Below, piece by piece: positions 11,391 to 19,512 of a DNA stretch of 50,255 nucleotides. Under the pieces are notes generated by a model. It saw nothing but the letters and a program-made list of their open reading frames with translations, made no database searches and was not told the DNA's origin. This DNA is from Hyphomicrobiales bacterium. Lineage in GTDB: Bacteria > Pseudomonadota > Alphaproteobacteria > Rhizobiales > NORP267. Where the stretch lies: the NCBI GenBank assembly GCA_030688605.1, contig JAUYJB010000042.1:1-50255 (forward strand), read 5' to 3'. Each line of letters opens with the position of its first letter. Within the stretch, counting starts at the first letter, position 1. Made by a program: the position numbers and the translations under genes.

Positions 11391-11545
11391 GGTGTCCTTA
11401 CCCTTATGTCGTCATGGCGCCGTTTATGAGTTCGGAGGAACTCTCCGCCGCTGCTGCCCGGCTCGGAGCATGCAGGACATGGTTTTGGCAGGCATCGACG
11501 ATGCCGCCTAACCGGTGTTGCGGGTAGGCGCGCCGTCGCTGGCCT

Positions 11546-11573
11546 TATATAAGAATTCCGCGACGGCTGCCAA
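11546..11573 (-). promoter_or_regulatory. Candidate acnA promoter
   Basis: The minus strand carries TTGGCA (11568-11573), 16 bases, then TATATA (11546-11551), placing a start about 150 bases before acnA. The AT-rich TATATA stands out in a GC-rich divergent intergenic region and might equally serve ccmA on the other strand. Confidence 0.4.
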
Positions 11574-11636
11574 CCGAAGGAATGGTGCGGAGAAGAAGGG
11601 ACGCGTGAGGATGACAACCAAGAAAACGGCCGTCCC

Positions 11637-12239
11637 ATGCGCCTGATCGGCGAGGGGCTCACCTGCGAGCGCGGCGGACGGGAGCTGTTTCATGGCGTCG
11701 GCATCCGGCTCGCCTCCGGCGAGGGGCTGCTGATCGAGGGTCCCAACGGCAGCGGCAAAACGACGCTGATCCGGGCGATCGCCGGCCTCGGCCGCTTCGC
11801 CGCCGGCAGCCTGAATCTCGAAGGCGGCGAAGCGGAGGCCTCGCTCGGCGAGCAGGCGCATTATGTCGGTCACGCCGACGCCACCAAGGCGCAGCTTACG
11901 GTTGCCGAGAATCTCGCCTTCTGGACGCGCTTTCTGGGCGGCGGCGACATCTCCGAGGGGCTAGCCGTTTTCGATCTGAACGATATCGCCGACCTTCCGG
12001 CGCAGTTTCTCTCCGCCGGCCAGCGGCGCAAGCTTTCCCTGTCGCGTCTCAAGCTGGTGCCGCGGCCGATCTGGCTCTTGGACGAGCCGACCGCCTCGCT
12101 CGACCGGATGGCGCAGGAACGCCTCGCGCGGCTGATGGACGATCACGTGGCCACAGGCGGGATCCTGCTCGCCACCACTCACATGGAGCTTGGCGCCAAA
12201 TTCGCCCAGCGCCTTTCGCTGGGGGGAACGGCGCCATGA
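11637..12239 (+). CDS. ccmA: Cytochrome c biogenesis ATP-binding protein CcmA
   Basis: The 200-residue ABC ATPase has Walker A GPNGSGKTT at residues 35-43, the signature LSAGQRRKLSLSRL, and Walker B IWLLDEPTASLD. CcmA with CcmB powers release of CcmE-bound haem to the CcmF/H ligase during c-type cytochrome maturation at the inner membrane. The length is typical. It overlaps ccmB by four bases (ATGA), indicating translational coupling. The frame stays in register with the family from MRLIGEGLTCERGGRELF. Confidence 0.95.
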   Translation: MRLIGEGLTCERGGRELFHGVGIRLASGEGLLIEGPNGSGKTTLIRAIAGLGRFAAGSLNLEGGEAEASLGEQAHYVGHADATKAQLTVAENLAFWTRFLGGGDISEGLAVFDLNDIADLPAQFLSAGQRRKLSLSRLKLVPRPIWLLDEPTASLDRMAQERLARLMDDHVATGGILLATTHMELGAKFAQRLSLGGTAP

Positions 12240-12901
12240 GTTTCACCGCTCTTCTCAAGCGCGACCTGCGGCTTGCCGTGCGCCAGGGCGGCGGCGCCGG
12301 CATGGCGGTCGGCTTCTTCCTGATCGTCGTGTCGATGATCCCGCTCGGCGTCGGGCCCGACCTCAATCTCCTGTCGCGTGTGGCGCCGGGGATATTGTGG
12401 GCGGCGCTGCTGCTGGCGGCGCTGCTGACGCTCGACCGCATCTTCCAGGCCGACTATGAGGACGGCTCGCTCGACGTGATGATGATGGCGCCGCTGCCGC
12501 TGGAGCTGGTGGCGGCGGCCAAGAGCCTCGCCCACTGGATCACCACCGGCGTGCCGCTTGCCGTCTCGGCGCCGCTGCTCGGCGTCGTGCTGAATCTCGA
12601 GGCAAAGGCGATCGGTCCCCTGGCGCTGACCATGCTGGTCGGCACGCCGGCGATCAGCTTCATCGGCGCCATCGGCGCCGGGCTCACCCTGGCGTTGCGG
12701 CGCGGCGGGCTGCTCACCGCGGTGCTAGTCATGCCGCTCTATGTGCCGGTGCTGATCTTCGGGGTTTCCGCGATCAAGGCGGCAATTGCCGGGCCGGTGC
12801 CCTTCGCGACGCCGTTCCTGATCCTGGTGGCGCTGAGCCTGGCAAGCGTGGTGCTTTCGCCGCTGGCCGCCGCCGCGGCGCTGCGCGCAGCCGTGCAGTG
12901 A
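12236..12901 (+). CDS. ccmB: Haem exporter protein CcmB
   Basis: The 221-residue integral membrane protein has about six hydrophobic helices. It starts MSFTALLKRDLRLAVRQGG and contains the characteristic DRIFQADYEDGSLDVMMMAPLPLELV loop and GVPLAVSAPLLGVVLNL. It is the membrane partner of CcmA. ccmC, which normally follows directly, is displaced by 2 kb of opposite-strand DNA. Confidence 0.95.
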   Translation: MSFTALLKRDLRLAVRQGGGAGMAVGFFLIVVSMIPLGVGPDLNLLSRVAPGILWAALLLAALLTLDRIFQADYEDGSLDVMMMAPLPLELVAAAKSLAHWITTGVPLAVSAPLLGVVLNLEAKAIGPLALTMLVGTPAISFIGAIGAGLTLALRRGGLLTAVLVMPLYVPVLIFGVSAIKAAIAGPVPFATPFLILVALSLASVVLSPLAAAAALRAAVQ

Positions 12902-12953
12902 TGGAGCAAGGGCGTGGTCGGGCCATGGGGCGGGATGTCCCGAGAGCCGAAAT

Positions 12954-13454
12954 TCATTCAGGCTTCCAGTCAGTCGTAAAGTCGAGTGCCTCGATTACGT
13001 CGAATAGCGTCCCGCACGGGATACCGAGTTCATTACAGATATCTGGCACTTTCCGCTTCGCCCTTTGCTTGCTCGGCGCCGAAACTTCAAATGTCACCAC
13101 AAAACGCTCACCGATTGCAGCGTATCCGTAAGCTATCAAGAAGGGATCGCAACCAATTTCTTCCTGTTCTGCCTCATTAAGGTCGGGGGCATAGCCAGTC
13201 TGTGTCACGGCCGCGACAATCGCCGGGTCCGCCTCTTCATGGAGCAGAAGGGCTGCTCTAATATCCTCTTCGTTCAGCCAGTCGACAAGCAAGCCTTTTC
13301 CGACCGTAATTTCCTCATACTGCTCAATCGGTACCTTTACGGCGCCGGCAATTCCCATGTGCTGGAGCCATTCCCAGAAAACCGGAAAGCGCCTGAGAGG
13401 GTAATACGTACTGTCAGCTCGGATCAGTGTGTCGGCATCGAGGAGATAGAGCAC
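12954..13454 (-). CDS. DUF4411 family PIN-like protein (putative toxin)
   Basis: The 166-residue protein is read from a GTG at 13452-13454, ten bases after the stop of the upstream gene and preceded by GGGGGA. An in-frame ATG at 13484 would overlap that gene by 20 bases. It begins LYLLDADTLIRADSTYYPL, with Asp6 and Asp8 as in PIN-like folds. FPVFWEWLQHMG and VPIEQYEEI (Glu44, Glu47) follow, then GCDPFLIAYGY (Asp103) and VVTFE. This pattern fits DUF4411, whose members are thought to be PIN-related RNases paired with XRE/ImmA genes. It is in an operon with the upstream ImmA/IrrE gene and is visibly less GC-rich than the surrounding ccm genes. Confidence 0.8.
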   Translation of the reverse strand: MLYLLDADTLIRADSTYYPLRRFPVFWEWLQHMGIAGAVKVPIEQYEEITVGKGLLVDWLNEEDIRAALLLHEEADPAIVAAVTQTGYAPDLNEAEQEEIGCDPFLIAYGYAAIGERFVVTFEVSAPSKQRAKRKVPDICNELGIPCGTLFDVIEALDFTTDWKPE

Positions 13455-13464
13455 AAGTCCCCCA

Positions 13465-14628
13465 CTATGCAGCGCGACTGCCATCTACGAGACGATTGAC
13501 AGCGGTCGGTTTGACGCCCAACACGCGCCCAGCTTTTGTGGTCGTGAGAGTGCCAATTGCAACCATGCGCTTCACAAGGCCAATCAGACCCGGCCCAACG
13601 CGATGCCGCCTCACAACGTAATAGTCCGGGCCTGTCTCTGCCTTCGGATGGGCCTCCTTTTGAGCCACACGTTCAGTGTCAAAGGCATCGCTCAATGTCG
13701 AATAAACTGCGCGGGAAATAACGTCAGACCGCCAAAGGTTATAGGCGACCATCTTTCGACTGAGGTTCCGGTCACCGGCGAACGCGGTGATCCGATCCTT
13801 CAAATCGTCGAAATTCGCTGCCTTGCGCACGCCGACTTCTTCAAGTTCCGCTGGGTCCAGCAGAAACCTCGCAGCAACCGCATCGCAAAACCTCTCGACT
13901 GCAGCCTCGCCGTCGTAACCGCTGATGCCTGTTTGACCGAGCCATATATGCGCGAGCTCGTGCACAAGAGTGAAGGACCATGCCGCCCGTGAGTCATTTT
14001 CATTGACTATGACAAAGGGCGCGACGTTATCAGCAAGTGCAAAGCCACGAAAAAATCTCACGTCAATGTTGGTGTGATGCGACCCGAGATTCCCCATAAG
14101 GAGCACCAAGACACCCGCTTTCTCAGTTGCTGCGCGCAGTGCCGCAAAGGCGTCTGTAACGGTACCCTGGCTGCGGAAATCGTTCGCGTTAAAACCCAAC
14201 GCTGTTCTGATGGAGGCTACGAGCGGCTCAATGCCGTCCTTCATCTCGGCAGACCCGACGAAAGGAAGCGGCACGTCCTCTTCTGCCTCCTCAAGAGCCG
14301 TTCGGACAAGCGCCTGTCGAGCATGAACATCGCGAAGAAGGGCATCAACCAATGCCTCGGAGCCCGCCGCTCCCCCACCGGGAAGCGTACGAAAATCTTG
14401 GCCTTTATCGCTTTCCGGTGGCTGCTCAGGCAAATAGAATGCTAAGAGGGGTCGGCGATAGGTCTTGGACATGTTCACCAATTGGCGTCGGCTGGGGTCT
14501 CGAATGCCCTCCTCCAGCGCCTTCAGCCTTTCCGGTCCGCTTAGGCCGAGTTTCTTGGCAGCCTCCTCTTCGGAAAGCCCGGCCGTCACGCGTGCCCAAA
14601 CCAATATGTCTTTATTCACCTTTGGCAT
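13465..14628 (-). CDS. XRE HTH / ImmA-IrrE metallopeptidase fusion (putative antitoxin-regulator)
   Basis: The 387-residue protein carries an N-terminal XRE-type helix-turn-helix (residues about 5-65: DILVWARVTAGLSEEEAAKKLGLS, then RRQLVNMSKTYRRPLLAFYLPEQPPE). A linker and a COG2856/ImmA-IrrE zinc peptidase domain follow, with HELAH at 223-227 in SFTLVHELAHIWLGQ. Such proteins repress their own operon or cleave a partner repressor. The frame extends upstream to 14841, but MPKVNKDILVW at 14628 is the family start. With the downstream DUF4411 gene it forms a two-gene unit inserted in the ccm locus on the opposite strand. Composition suggests transfer. Confidence 0.88.
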   Translation of the reverse strand: MPKVNKDILVWARVTAGLSEEEAAKKLGLSGPERLKALEEGIRDPSRRQLVNMSKTYRRPLLAFYLPEQPPESDKGQDFRTLPGGGAAGSEALVDALLRDVHARQALVRTALEEAEEDVPLPFVGSAEMKDGIEPLVASIRTALGFNANDFRSQGTVTDAFAALRAATEKAGVLVLLMGNLGSHHTNIDVRFFRGFALADNVAPFVIVNENDSRAAWSFTLVHELAHIWLGQTGISGYDGEAAVERFCDAVAARFLLDPAELEEVGVRKAANFDDLKDRITAFAGDRNLSRKMVAYNLWRSDVISRAVYSTLSDAFDTERVAQKEAHPKAETGPDYYVVRRHRVGPGLIGLVKRMVAIGTLTTTKAGRVLGVKPTAVNRLVDGSRAA

Positions 14629-14870
14629 GTTTCCATTTTGCAGAGATTTGAGTGGTCGTCGAGATGCCTTTTGAGTTCGCTTGGAACTGCGCCCAATAGT
14701 GTTCAATCGCTTAGCTCCTGCTCTTGGTCTCTCGGCGGTACGAATTGCACCCTTGGATTGTCCGCTGTGCGATCTCATAGGTGAGCAAGCCTGCTCTATC
14801 ACCGGACGTCCCTGGGTAACGCTCAGCCGCCACTTCCCCATCCCAAGACACGACTAAAAGCCGCAGCGCA

Positions 14871-14899
14871 TTGCACGCGAACCTGAAGCGTTCTAGATA
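14871..14899 (+). promoter_or_regulatory. Candidate ccmC promoter (possibly leaderless)
   Basis: TTGCAC (14871-14876), a 17-base spacer and TAGATA (14894-14899) lie immediately before ccmC. Transcription would begin about at the A of the start codon, 14907. No ribosome binding site precedes that ATG (GATAAGCCCCC), which fits a leaderless transcript. It would let ccmCDG be expressed despite the inserted pair. Confidence 0.45.
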
Positions 14900-14906
14900 A
14901 GCCCCC

Positions 14907-15665
14907 ATGGGTATCGTGCAGTTTGCCAATCCGACCCGATTCCTCAAGCTCGCGGGCGCGGTTCTGCCGTGGCTGATCGGATCGAGCGCCATCGCTTTCG
15001 CCGTCGGCCTCTATATGAGCTTCTTCACCGCGCCCGCCGACTATCAGCAGGGCGAGACGGTGCGCATCATGTACATCCATGTGCCGGCGGCCTGGATCGC
15101 GCTGGCCTGCTATACGCTGATCGCCTTCTCCGCGCTCGGCACGCTGGTGTGGCGGCATCCGCTTGCCGATGTCTCCGCCAAGGCGGCGGCCCCGATCGGC
15201 GCCGCCTTTACGCTATTGGCGCTGATCACCGGCTCGATCTGGGGCAAGCCCACCTGGGGCGCCTGGTGGGTGTGGGACGCGCGGCTGACCTCCGTATTGG
15301 TGCTGTTCTTCCTTTATCTCGGGCTGATGGCCCTGTGGCAGGCGATCGACGAGCCTTCGCGCGCCGGCCGGGCGGCGGCGATCCTGGCGCTGGTCGGCTT
15401 CGTCAATGTGCCGATCATCAAATTCTCGGTCGACTGGTGGAACACGCTTCACCAGCCGGCAAGCGTGTTCCGCATGAGCGGGCCGGCGATCCATCCGAGC
15501 ATCCTCGCGCCGCTTCTGGTCATGGCCGTGGCCTATACGCTGTTGTTCATCGCCCTGCATCTGATGGCCATGCGCAACGAGATACTGCGCCGCCGGGTGC
15601 GCAGCCTGCGGCAGAGCCGCGCCGACGCCGCCCAGCTTTCCGGCGCGGAAGCGGGAGCGCGCTGA
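14907..15665 (+). CDS. ccmC: Haem transporter / CcmC
   Basis: The 252-residue membrane protein has six predicted helices and the tryptophan-rich WWD haem-handling motif TWGAWWVWDARLTSVLVL (residues about 113-130). Conserved histidines lie in IMYIHVPAAWIAL and PAIHPSILAPL. CcmC loads haem onto CcmE at the periplasmic face. It overlaps ccmD by one base (TGATG). The start at 14907 gives MGIVQFANPTRFLKLAG, close to other rhizobial CcmC N-termini. Confidence 0.96.
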   Translation: MGIVQFANPTRFLKLAGAVLPWLIGSSAIAFAVGLYMSFFTAPADYQQGETVRIMYIHVPAAWIALACYTLIAFSALGTLVWRHPLADVSAKAAAPIGAAFTLLALITGSIWGKPTWGAWWVWDARLTSVLVLFFLYLGLMALWQAIDEPSRAGRAAAILALVGFVNVPIIKFSVDWWNTLHQPASVFRMSGPAIHPSILAPLLVMAVAYTLLFIALHLMAMRNEILRRRVRSLRQSRADAAQLSGAEAGAR

Positions 15666-15835
15666 TGTTCACCGGTCACCTGGCTTTCGTCGCCGCGGCT
15701 TACGCCTTTGCCACTGTCATTCTGCTGTTGCTCATCGTCTGGGTTGTCGCCGACCACCGCATACAGCGGCGCACCCTCGCCGACCTCGAGGCGCGCGGCA
15801 TCCGCCGCCGCTCGGCAAGCGCCGGAGACAACTAG
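15665..15835 (+). CDS. ccmD: Haem exporter accessory protein CcmD
   Basis: The 56-residue protein has one hydrophobic helix (AFVAAAYAFATVILLLLIVWVV truncated in motif, residues about 7-28). A basic Arg-rich cytoplasmic tail follows (HRIQRRTLADLEARGIRRR). This is the normal shape of CcmD, which stabilises the CcmABC-CcmE complex and helps release holo-CcmE. Its start overlaps the ccmC stop and its stop is three bases before ccmG. Confidence 0.9.
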   Translation: MFTGHLAFVAAAYAFATVILLLLIVWVVADHRIQRRTLADLEARGIRRRSASAGDN

Positions 15836-15838
15836 CCG

Positions 15839-16474
15839 ATGGTGACCTCGACCGAACCGCGTGAGGCCCGCCCGGCGCGGCGGCGCACGCTCGCGGTTGT
15901 CATACCGCTCTTGATCTTCCTCGGCCTCGCCGGCCTGTTCTATGTCCAGCTTTTTTCCGGCGACCCGCACCGCATCCCGTCGGTGCTGATCGACAAGCCG
16001 GTGCCGAACTTCGAGCTCAAGCCGCTCGAAGGCCTGCTCGAAAAAGGCCGGCCGATGCCCGGCTTTTCCAGCGCCAACCTTGCCGAGGGCGAAGTCAGCC
16101 TGGTCAATATCTGGGCCTCGTGGTGCGGGCCGTGCCGGCAGGAGCATCCCCATCTGATGGAACTGGCGCAGGACGGGCGCGCGCGCATGTATGGCCTCAA
16201 CTACAAGGACGCGACGGAGAACGCCCTGCGCTTCCTCGGCCAGCTCGGCAATCCGTACCAGGCCGTCGGCGTCGACGATAGCGGGCGCGTGGCCATCGAT
16301 TGGGGCGTCTATGGGGTGCCCGAGACCTTCGTCGTCGATGGCAAGGGCATCATCCGCTACAAGCATATCGGCCCGCTCGACGAAGGCAGCCTGGCGTTGC
16401 TGCGCAAAATCGTCGCCAAGGTCGCAGCCGAAGCCGGCTCGGCCGCCGGAGCCGCCGGTCGGAGCGGCGGCTGA
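15839..16474 (+). CDS. ccmG: Thiol:disulfide interchange protein CcmG/DsbE
   Basis: The 211-residue protein has an N-terminal membrane anchor (residues about 17-37). A periplasmic thioredoxin-like domain carries WCGPC (Cys96, Cys99) after VNIWAS, and the cis-proline loop GVPETFVVDG. It keeps apocytochrome or CcmH cysteines reduced for haem attachment. It is last in the ccmCDG run; ccmE, ccmF and ccmH are not in the window. The C-terminus has a short Ala/Gly-rich tail. It converges on yciB with eight bases between stops. Confidence 0.95.
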   Translation: MVTSTEPREARPARRRTLAVVIPLLIFLGLAGLFYVQLFSGDPHRIPSVLIDKPVPNFELKPLEGLLEKGRPMPGFSSANLAEGEVSLVNIWASWCGPCRQEHPHLMELAQDGRARMYGLNYKDATENALRFLGQLGNPYQAVGVDDSGRVAIDWGVYGVPETFVVDGKGIIRYKHIGPLDEGSLALLRKIVAKVAAEAGSAAGAAGRSGG

Positions 16475-16482
16475 GCCGCGTT

Positions 16483-17055
16483 TTAATCAATCGATTGTTT
16501 ATCCTTGCCCCGCTGTTCGAAGCGCTGCATGAGCGGCACCTGCGCGACCGCGAAGAGGAGGGTCAGCGGCAGAAAGCCGAACACCTTGAAGGCGACCCAG
16601 GTGTCGGTCGAGACGTTGCGCCAGACGATCTCGTTGAGTACGGCAAGGGCGAGGAAGAATCCCGTCCAGCGCCAGGTCAGTAGCCGCCAGCCAGTCTCGG
16701 AAAGCGCCAGCATGGTGCCGAGCAAGGGCTTCAGCAGCGGCCGCTGGAAGGCCATGCCGGCGCCGAGAATGACGGCGAAAAGGAGATAGACCAGCGTCGG
16801 CTTGACCTTGATGAAAGTCTCGTCCTGCAGCCACAGCGTCAGGCCGCCGAAAATCATGACGAAGGCCAGCGTGACCAGCGGCATCAGCGCGACGGTGCGC
16901 GAAATCGCATAGGAGACGGCAAGGCTCAGCACCATGGCGCCCATGAATGTCCCCGTCGCCCAGAAAATGCCGAGCCTGGCATTGACGACAAAGAAGACCA
17001 GAAGCGGGCCAAGGTCGAGCGCCAGCTTGAGCCAGGGATTGAGCTTTCTTTCCAT
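16483..17055 (-). CDS. yciB: Inner membrane septation protein A (YciB/IspZ)
   Basis: The 190-residue membrane protein has five or more hydrophobic helices. Family landmarks are LDLGPLLVFFVVNA near residue 15, ATGTFMGA, DETFIKVKPTLVYLLFA, and the C-terminal NEIVWRNVSTDTWVAFKVFGFLPLT. YciB affects cell envelope integrity and septation. The ATG at 17055 lies four bases after the ftsY stop; an in-frame ATG at 17079 would overlap ftsY. It is the last gene of dapF-mtaB-ftsY-yciB. Confidence 0.95.
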   Translation of the reverse strand: MERKLNPWLKLALDLGPLLVFFVVNARLGIFWATGTFMGAMVLSLAVSYAISRTVALMPLVTLAFVMIFGGLTLWLQDETFIKVKPTLVYLLFAVILGAGMAFQRPLLKPLLGTMLALSETGWRLLTWRWTGFFLALAVLNEIVWRNVSTDTWVAFKVFGFLPLTLLFAVAQVPLMQRFEQRGKDKQSID

Positions 17056-17059
17056 GCGC

Positions 17060-18262
17060 TTAGTCTGCAAGACCCGCAATGGCGCGGGCGAACTGGCGCG
17101 CCTCGAATGGCTGCAGATCGTCGAGCCCCTCGCCGATGCCGATGGCGTGCACCGGCAGAGCGTATTTCGCCGCGATGGCGACCAGAATGCCGCCGCGGGC
17201 GGTGCCGTCGAGCTTGGTCATGACGAGGCCGGTGACGCCGGCCACGTTCCTGAAGATCTCGACCTGCTGCACGGCGTTCTGTCCGGTGGTGGCGTCGAGC
17301 ACCAGGATCACGTCGTGCGGCGCAGTTTCGTCCTGCTTGTTGATGACGCGTACCACTTTTTCAAGCTCCGCCATGAGGTTAGCCTTGTTCTGCAGCCGGC
17401 CGGCCGTGTCGATCATCAGAATGTCGGTCCCCGCCTCCTTCGCCGCCCCGATGGCGTCGAAGACGAGGCCGGCGGCGTCCGCGCCGATGTCGCGGGCGAT
17501 GACCGGGGCGCCGGTGCGCTCGCCCCAGATCCGGAGCTGCTCGATGGCGGCGGCGCGGAAGGTGTCGCCGGCGGCGAGCATCACCGAGCGGTCCTGATTG
17601 CGGAAGGAATGCGCGAGCTTGCCGATGGTCGTGGTCTTGCCGGTGCCATTTACACCAACGATTAGAATGACATAGGGCTTGTGGGCGGGATCGACGGAAA
17701 GCGGCGTGGCGACCGGCTCAAGCACCTTCTCGACCTCGGCGGCGAGCACCTCCTTGACCTCGTCGGGCGCGATCTCCTTGTCGTAGCGGCCGCGGCCCAC
17801 GGCCTGCGCGATCTTCATCGCCGTCTCGACCCCGAGGTCGGCGGAAATGAGAACGTCTTCAAGCTCTTGCAGCATCTCCTCATCGAGCTTGCGCTGGGTG
17901 AAGACGGCGGCGATGTTGTCGCCGAGCGCGCTGGAGGAGCGGGAAAGCCCGGTCTTGAGCCGCGCGAGCCAGGTTTTCTTGGCGGGCTCGGGCGCGGGTT
18001 GCGGGGGCTCACTTTTTGCAACTGGAACGGGAGAGGATGGCGGTTCTTTCCGCCGAGTTTCCGGTTCTTTCCGCCGAGTTTCCGGTTCATTCCGTTCCGC
18101 TTTCCGCGCGGCCGGTCTGGGCTCCGGTCCGGGCTTCGGTTTCGGCTTGGCGGCCGCCGGTTTTTCAGGCTTGGGCTTAACCGCCTCCTCGATCGCCTCC
18201 TCGGCGGGCCCACGCAACAGACGGAGGAAGAAGCCGGGCCTGTTGCCCCTCTCCTCGCTCAT
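17060..18262 (-). CDS. ftsY: Signal recognition particle receptor FtsY
   Basis: The 400-residue protein has an acidic/proline-lysine-rich A region (residues about 1-100), a four-helix N domain, and a GTPase G domain with VNGTGKTTTIGKLA, DTAGRLQNK and TKLDGTARGG. It docks ribosome-SRP complexes at the membrane together with Ffh, encoded at 30.5 kb. The ATG at 18260-18262 overlaps the mtaB stop (ATGA). A 21-bp exact direct repeat at 18041-18082 encodes repeated ETRRKEP heptads in the A region, which varies in length among species. Confidence 0.97.
   Translation of the reverse strand: MSEERGNRPGFFLRLLRGPAEEAIEEAVKPKPEKPAAAKPKPKPGPEPRPAARKAERNEPETRRKEPETRRKEPPSSPVPVAKSEPPQPAPEPAKKTWLARLKTGLSRSSSALGDNIAAVFTQRKLDEEMLQELEDVLISADLGVETAMKIAQAVGRGRYDKEIAPDEVKEVLAAEVEKVLEPVATPLSVDPAHKPYVILIVGVNGTGKTTTIGKLAHSFRNQDRSVMLAAGDTFRAAAIEQLRIWGERTGAPVIARDIGADAAGLVFDAIGAAKEAGTDILMIDTAGRLQNKANLMAELEKVVRVINKQDETAPHDVILVLDATTGQNAVQQVEIFRNVAGVTGLVMTKLDGTARGGILVAIAAKYALPVHAIGIGEGLDDLQPFEARQFARAIAGLAD
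18041..18082. repeat. Two exact 21-bp tandem repeats within ftsY
   Basis: 18041-18061 and 18062-18082 are identical, with a partial third unit after. They encode ETRRKEP repeats in the poorly conserved N-terminal region of FtsY, so their number can probably vary without loss of function. Confidence 0.8.
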
Positions 18263-19512
18263 GCCGCGATCCGCCCGGCGAGCGCCTTGTCGCTCGTACC
18301 GGTGATGGTCACCGGCGCGATGACGCCGGGCCGATGGGCGCCCGTGACCGCGACGGGAGTGAACTGGGCGGTGCGGCCGATTTGCCCGGTCTCGAACAGC
18401 ACATCCTGCGTCGTCCCGCGCTGGCTTTGCAGATGGCGGGCGAGCGCCCGGGCGCCAGCCCGGCGCAGGCGGGCCGCGCGCTCCTTGACCACGGCGCGGT
18501 CGAGCTGGGGCATGCGGGCGGCGGGTGTCCCCTCGCGCGCGGAGAACGGAAAGACGTGCAGGAAGGTCAGGCCGCACTCCTCGACGATCGAAAGCGAGTT
18601 CTGAAACATCGCCTCGGTCTCGGTCGGGAAGCCGGCGATGATGTCGGCGCCGAAGACCATGTCCGGGCGCAGTTCGCGCAGCCGATCACAGAAGCGGATC
18701 GTATCGGCGCGGGAATGGCGCCGCTTCATGCGCTTCAAAATCATGTCGTCGCCCGACTGCAGCGACAGATGCACGTGCGGCATCAGCCGGGCTTCCTCGG
18801 CGAAGGCGGCGACGAGCGCCGCGTCGGCCTCGATGGAATCGATGGAGGAGAGCCTGAGCCGCTTCAGGTCCGGCACGCCGCGCAGCACGGCGCGCGCGAG
18901 CGAGCCCAGCGACGGGCACCCGGCCAAGTCGGCGCCGTAGGCGGTGATGTCGACGCCGGTCAGCACGATCTCCGCATGGCCGTTCTCGGCGAGCCGGCGC
19001 GCCTCGGCGACCGCGGCCCCCATGGGCACCGAGCGCGACGGCCCGCGGGCAAAGGGGATGATGCAGAAGGTGCAGCGGTGATCGCAGCCGTTCTGCACCT
19101 GGAGGAAGGCGCGGGTCCGCCCCGCGAAAGAACCGATCATGTGGGAGGCGGTCTCGCGCACCTGCATGATGTCGTTGACCCGCACCCTCTCCTCGTCCCC
19201 GAGGCCGAAATCGCGGTAACTTGCATATGCAAGCTTCTCCTCGTTCCCGAGCACCAGGTCGACCTCGGCCATGGCGGCGAAGCGCTCAGGCTCGAGCTGC
19301 GCCGCGCAGCCGGTGACGACGATGCGCGCCCGCGGGTTGTCGCGGCGGGCCTTGCGGATCGCCTGGCGCGCCTGGCGGGTCGCCTCCGCGGTCACCGCGC
19401 AGGTGTTGACGATGACGGCGTCGCCGAGGCCCGCGGCCTCCGCCTTAAGGCGGATGACCTCGGACTCGTAGGCGTTGAGCCGGCAGCCGAAGGTGATGAT
19501 CTCATTGCCCAT
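18259..19512 (-). CDS. mtaB: tRNA t6A37 methylthiotransferase MtaB
   Basis: The 417-residue radical SAM enzyme converts t6A to ms2t6A at position 37 of ANN-decoding tRNAs. The N-terminal MTTase cluster cysteines are Cys10, Cys38 and Cys69. The radical SAM cluster is GCDHRCTFC (Cys143, Cys147, Cys150). LSLQSGDDMILKRMKRRH and a C-terminal TRAM-like region follow. [19 protein letters not shown] identifies MtaB rather than MiaB or RimO. Its start overlaps the dapF stop by one base and its stop overlaps ftsY. Confidence 0.95.
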   Translation of the reverse strand: MGNEIITFGCRLNAYESEVIRLKAEAAGLGDAVIVNTCAVTAEATRQARQAIRKARRDNPRARIVVTGCAAQLEPERFAAMAEVDLVLGNEEKLAYASYRDFGLGDEERVRVNDIMQVRETASHMIGSFAGRTRAFLQVQNGCDHRCTFCIIPFARGPSRSVPMGAAVAEARRLAENGHAEIVLTGVDITAYGADLAGCPSLGSLARAVLRGVPDLKRLRLSSIDSIEADAALVAAFAEEARLMPHVHLSLQSGDDMILKRMKRRHSRADTIRFCDRLRELRPDMVFGADIIAGFPTETEAMFQNSLSIVEECGLTFLHVFPFSAREGTPAARMPQLDRAVVKERAARLRRAGARALARHLQSQRGTTQDVLFETGQIGRTAQFTPVAVTGAHRPGVIAPVTITGTSDKALAGRIAA

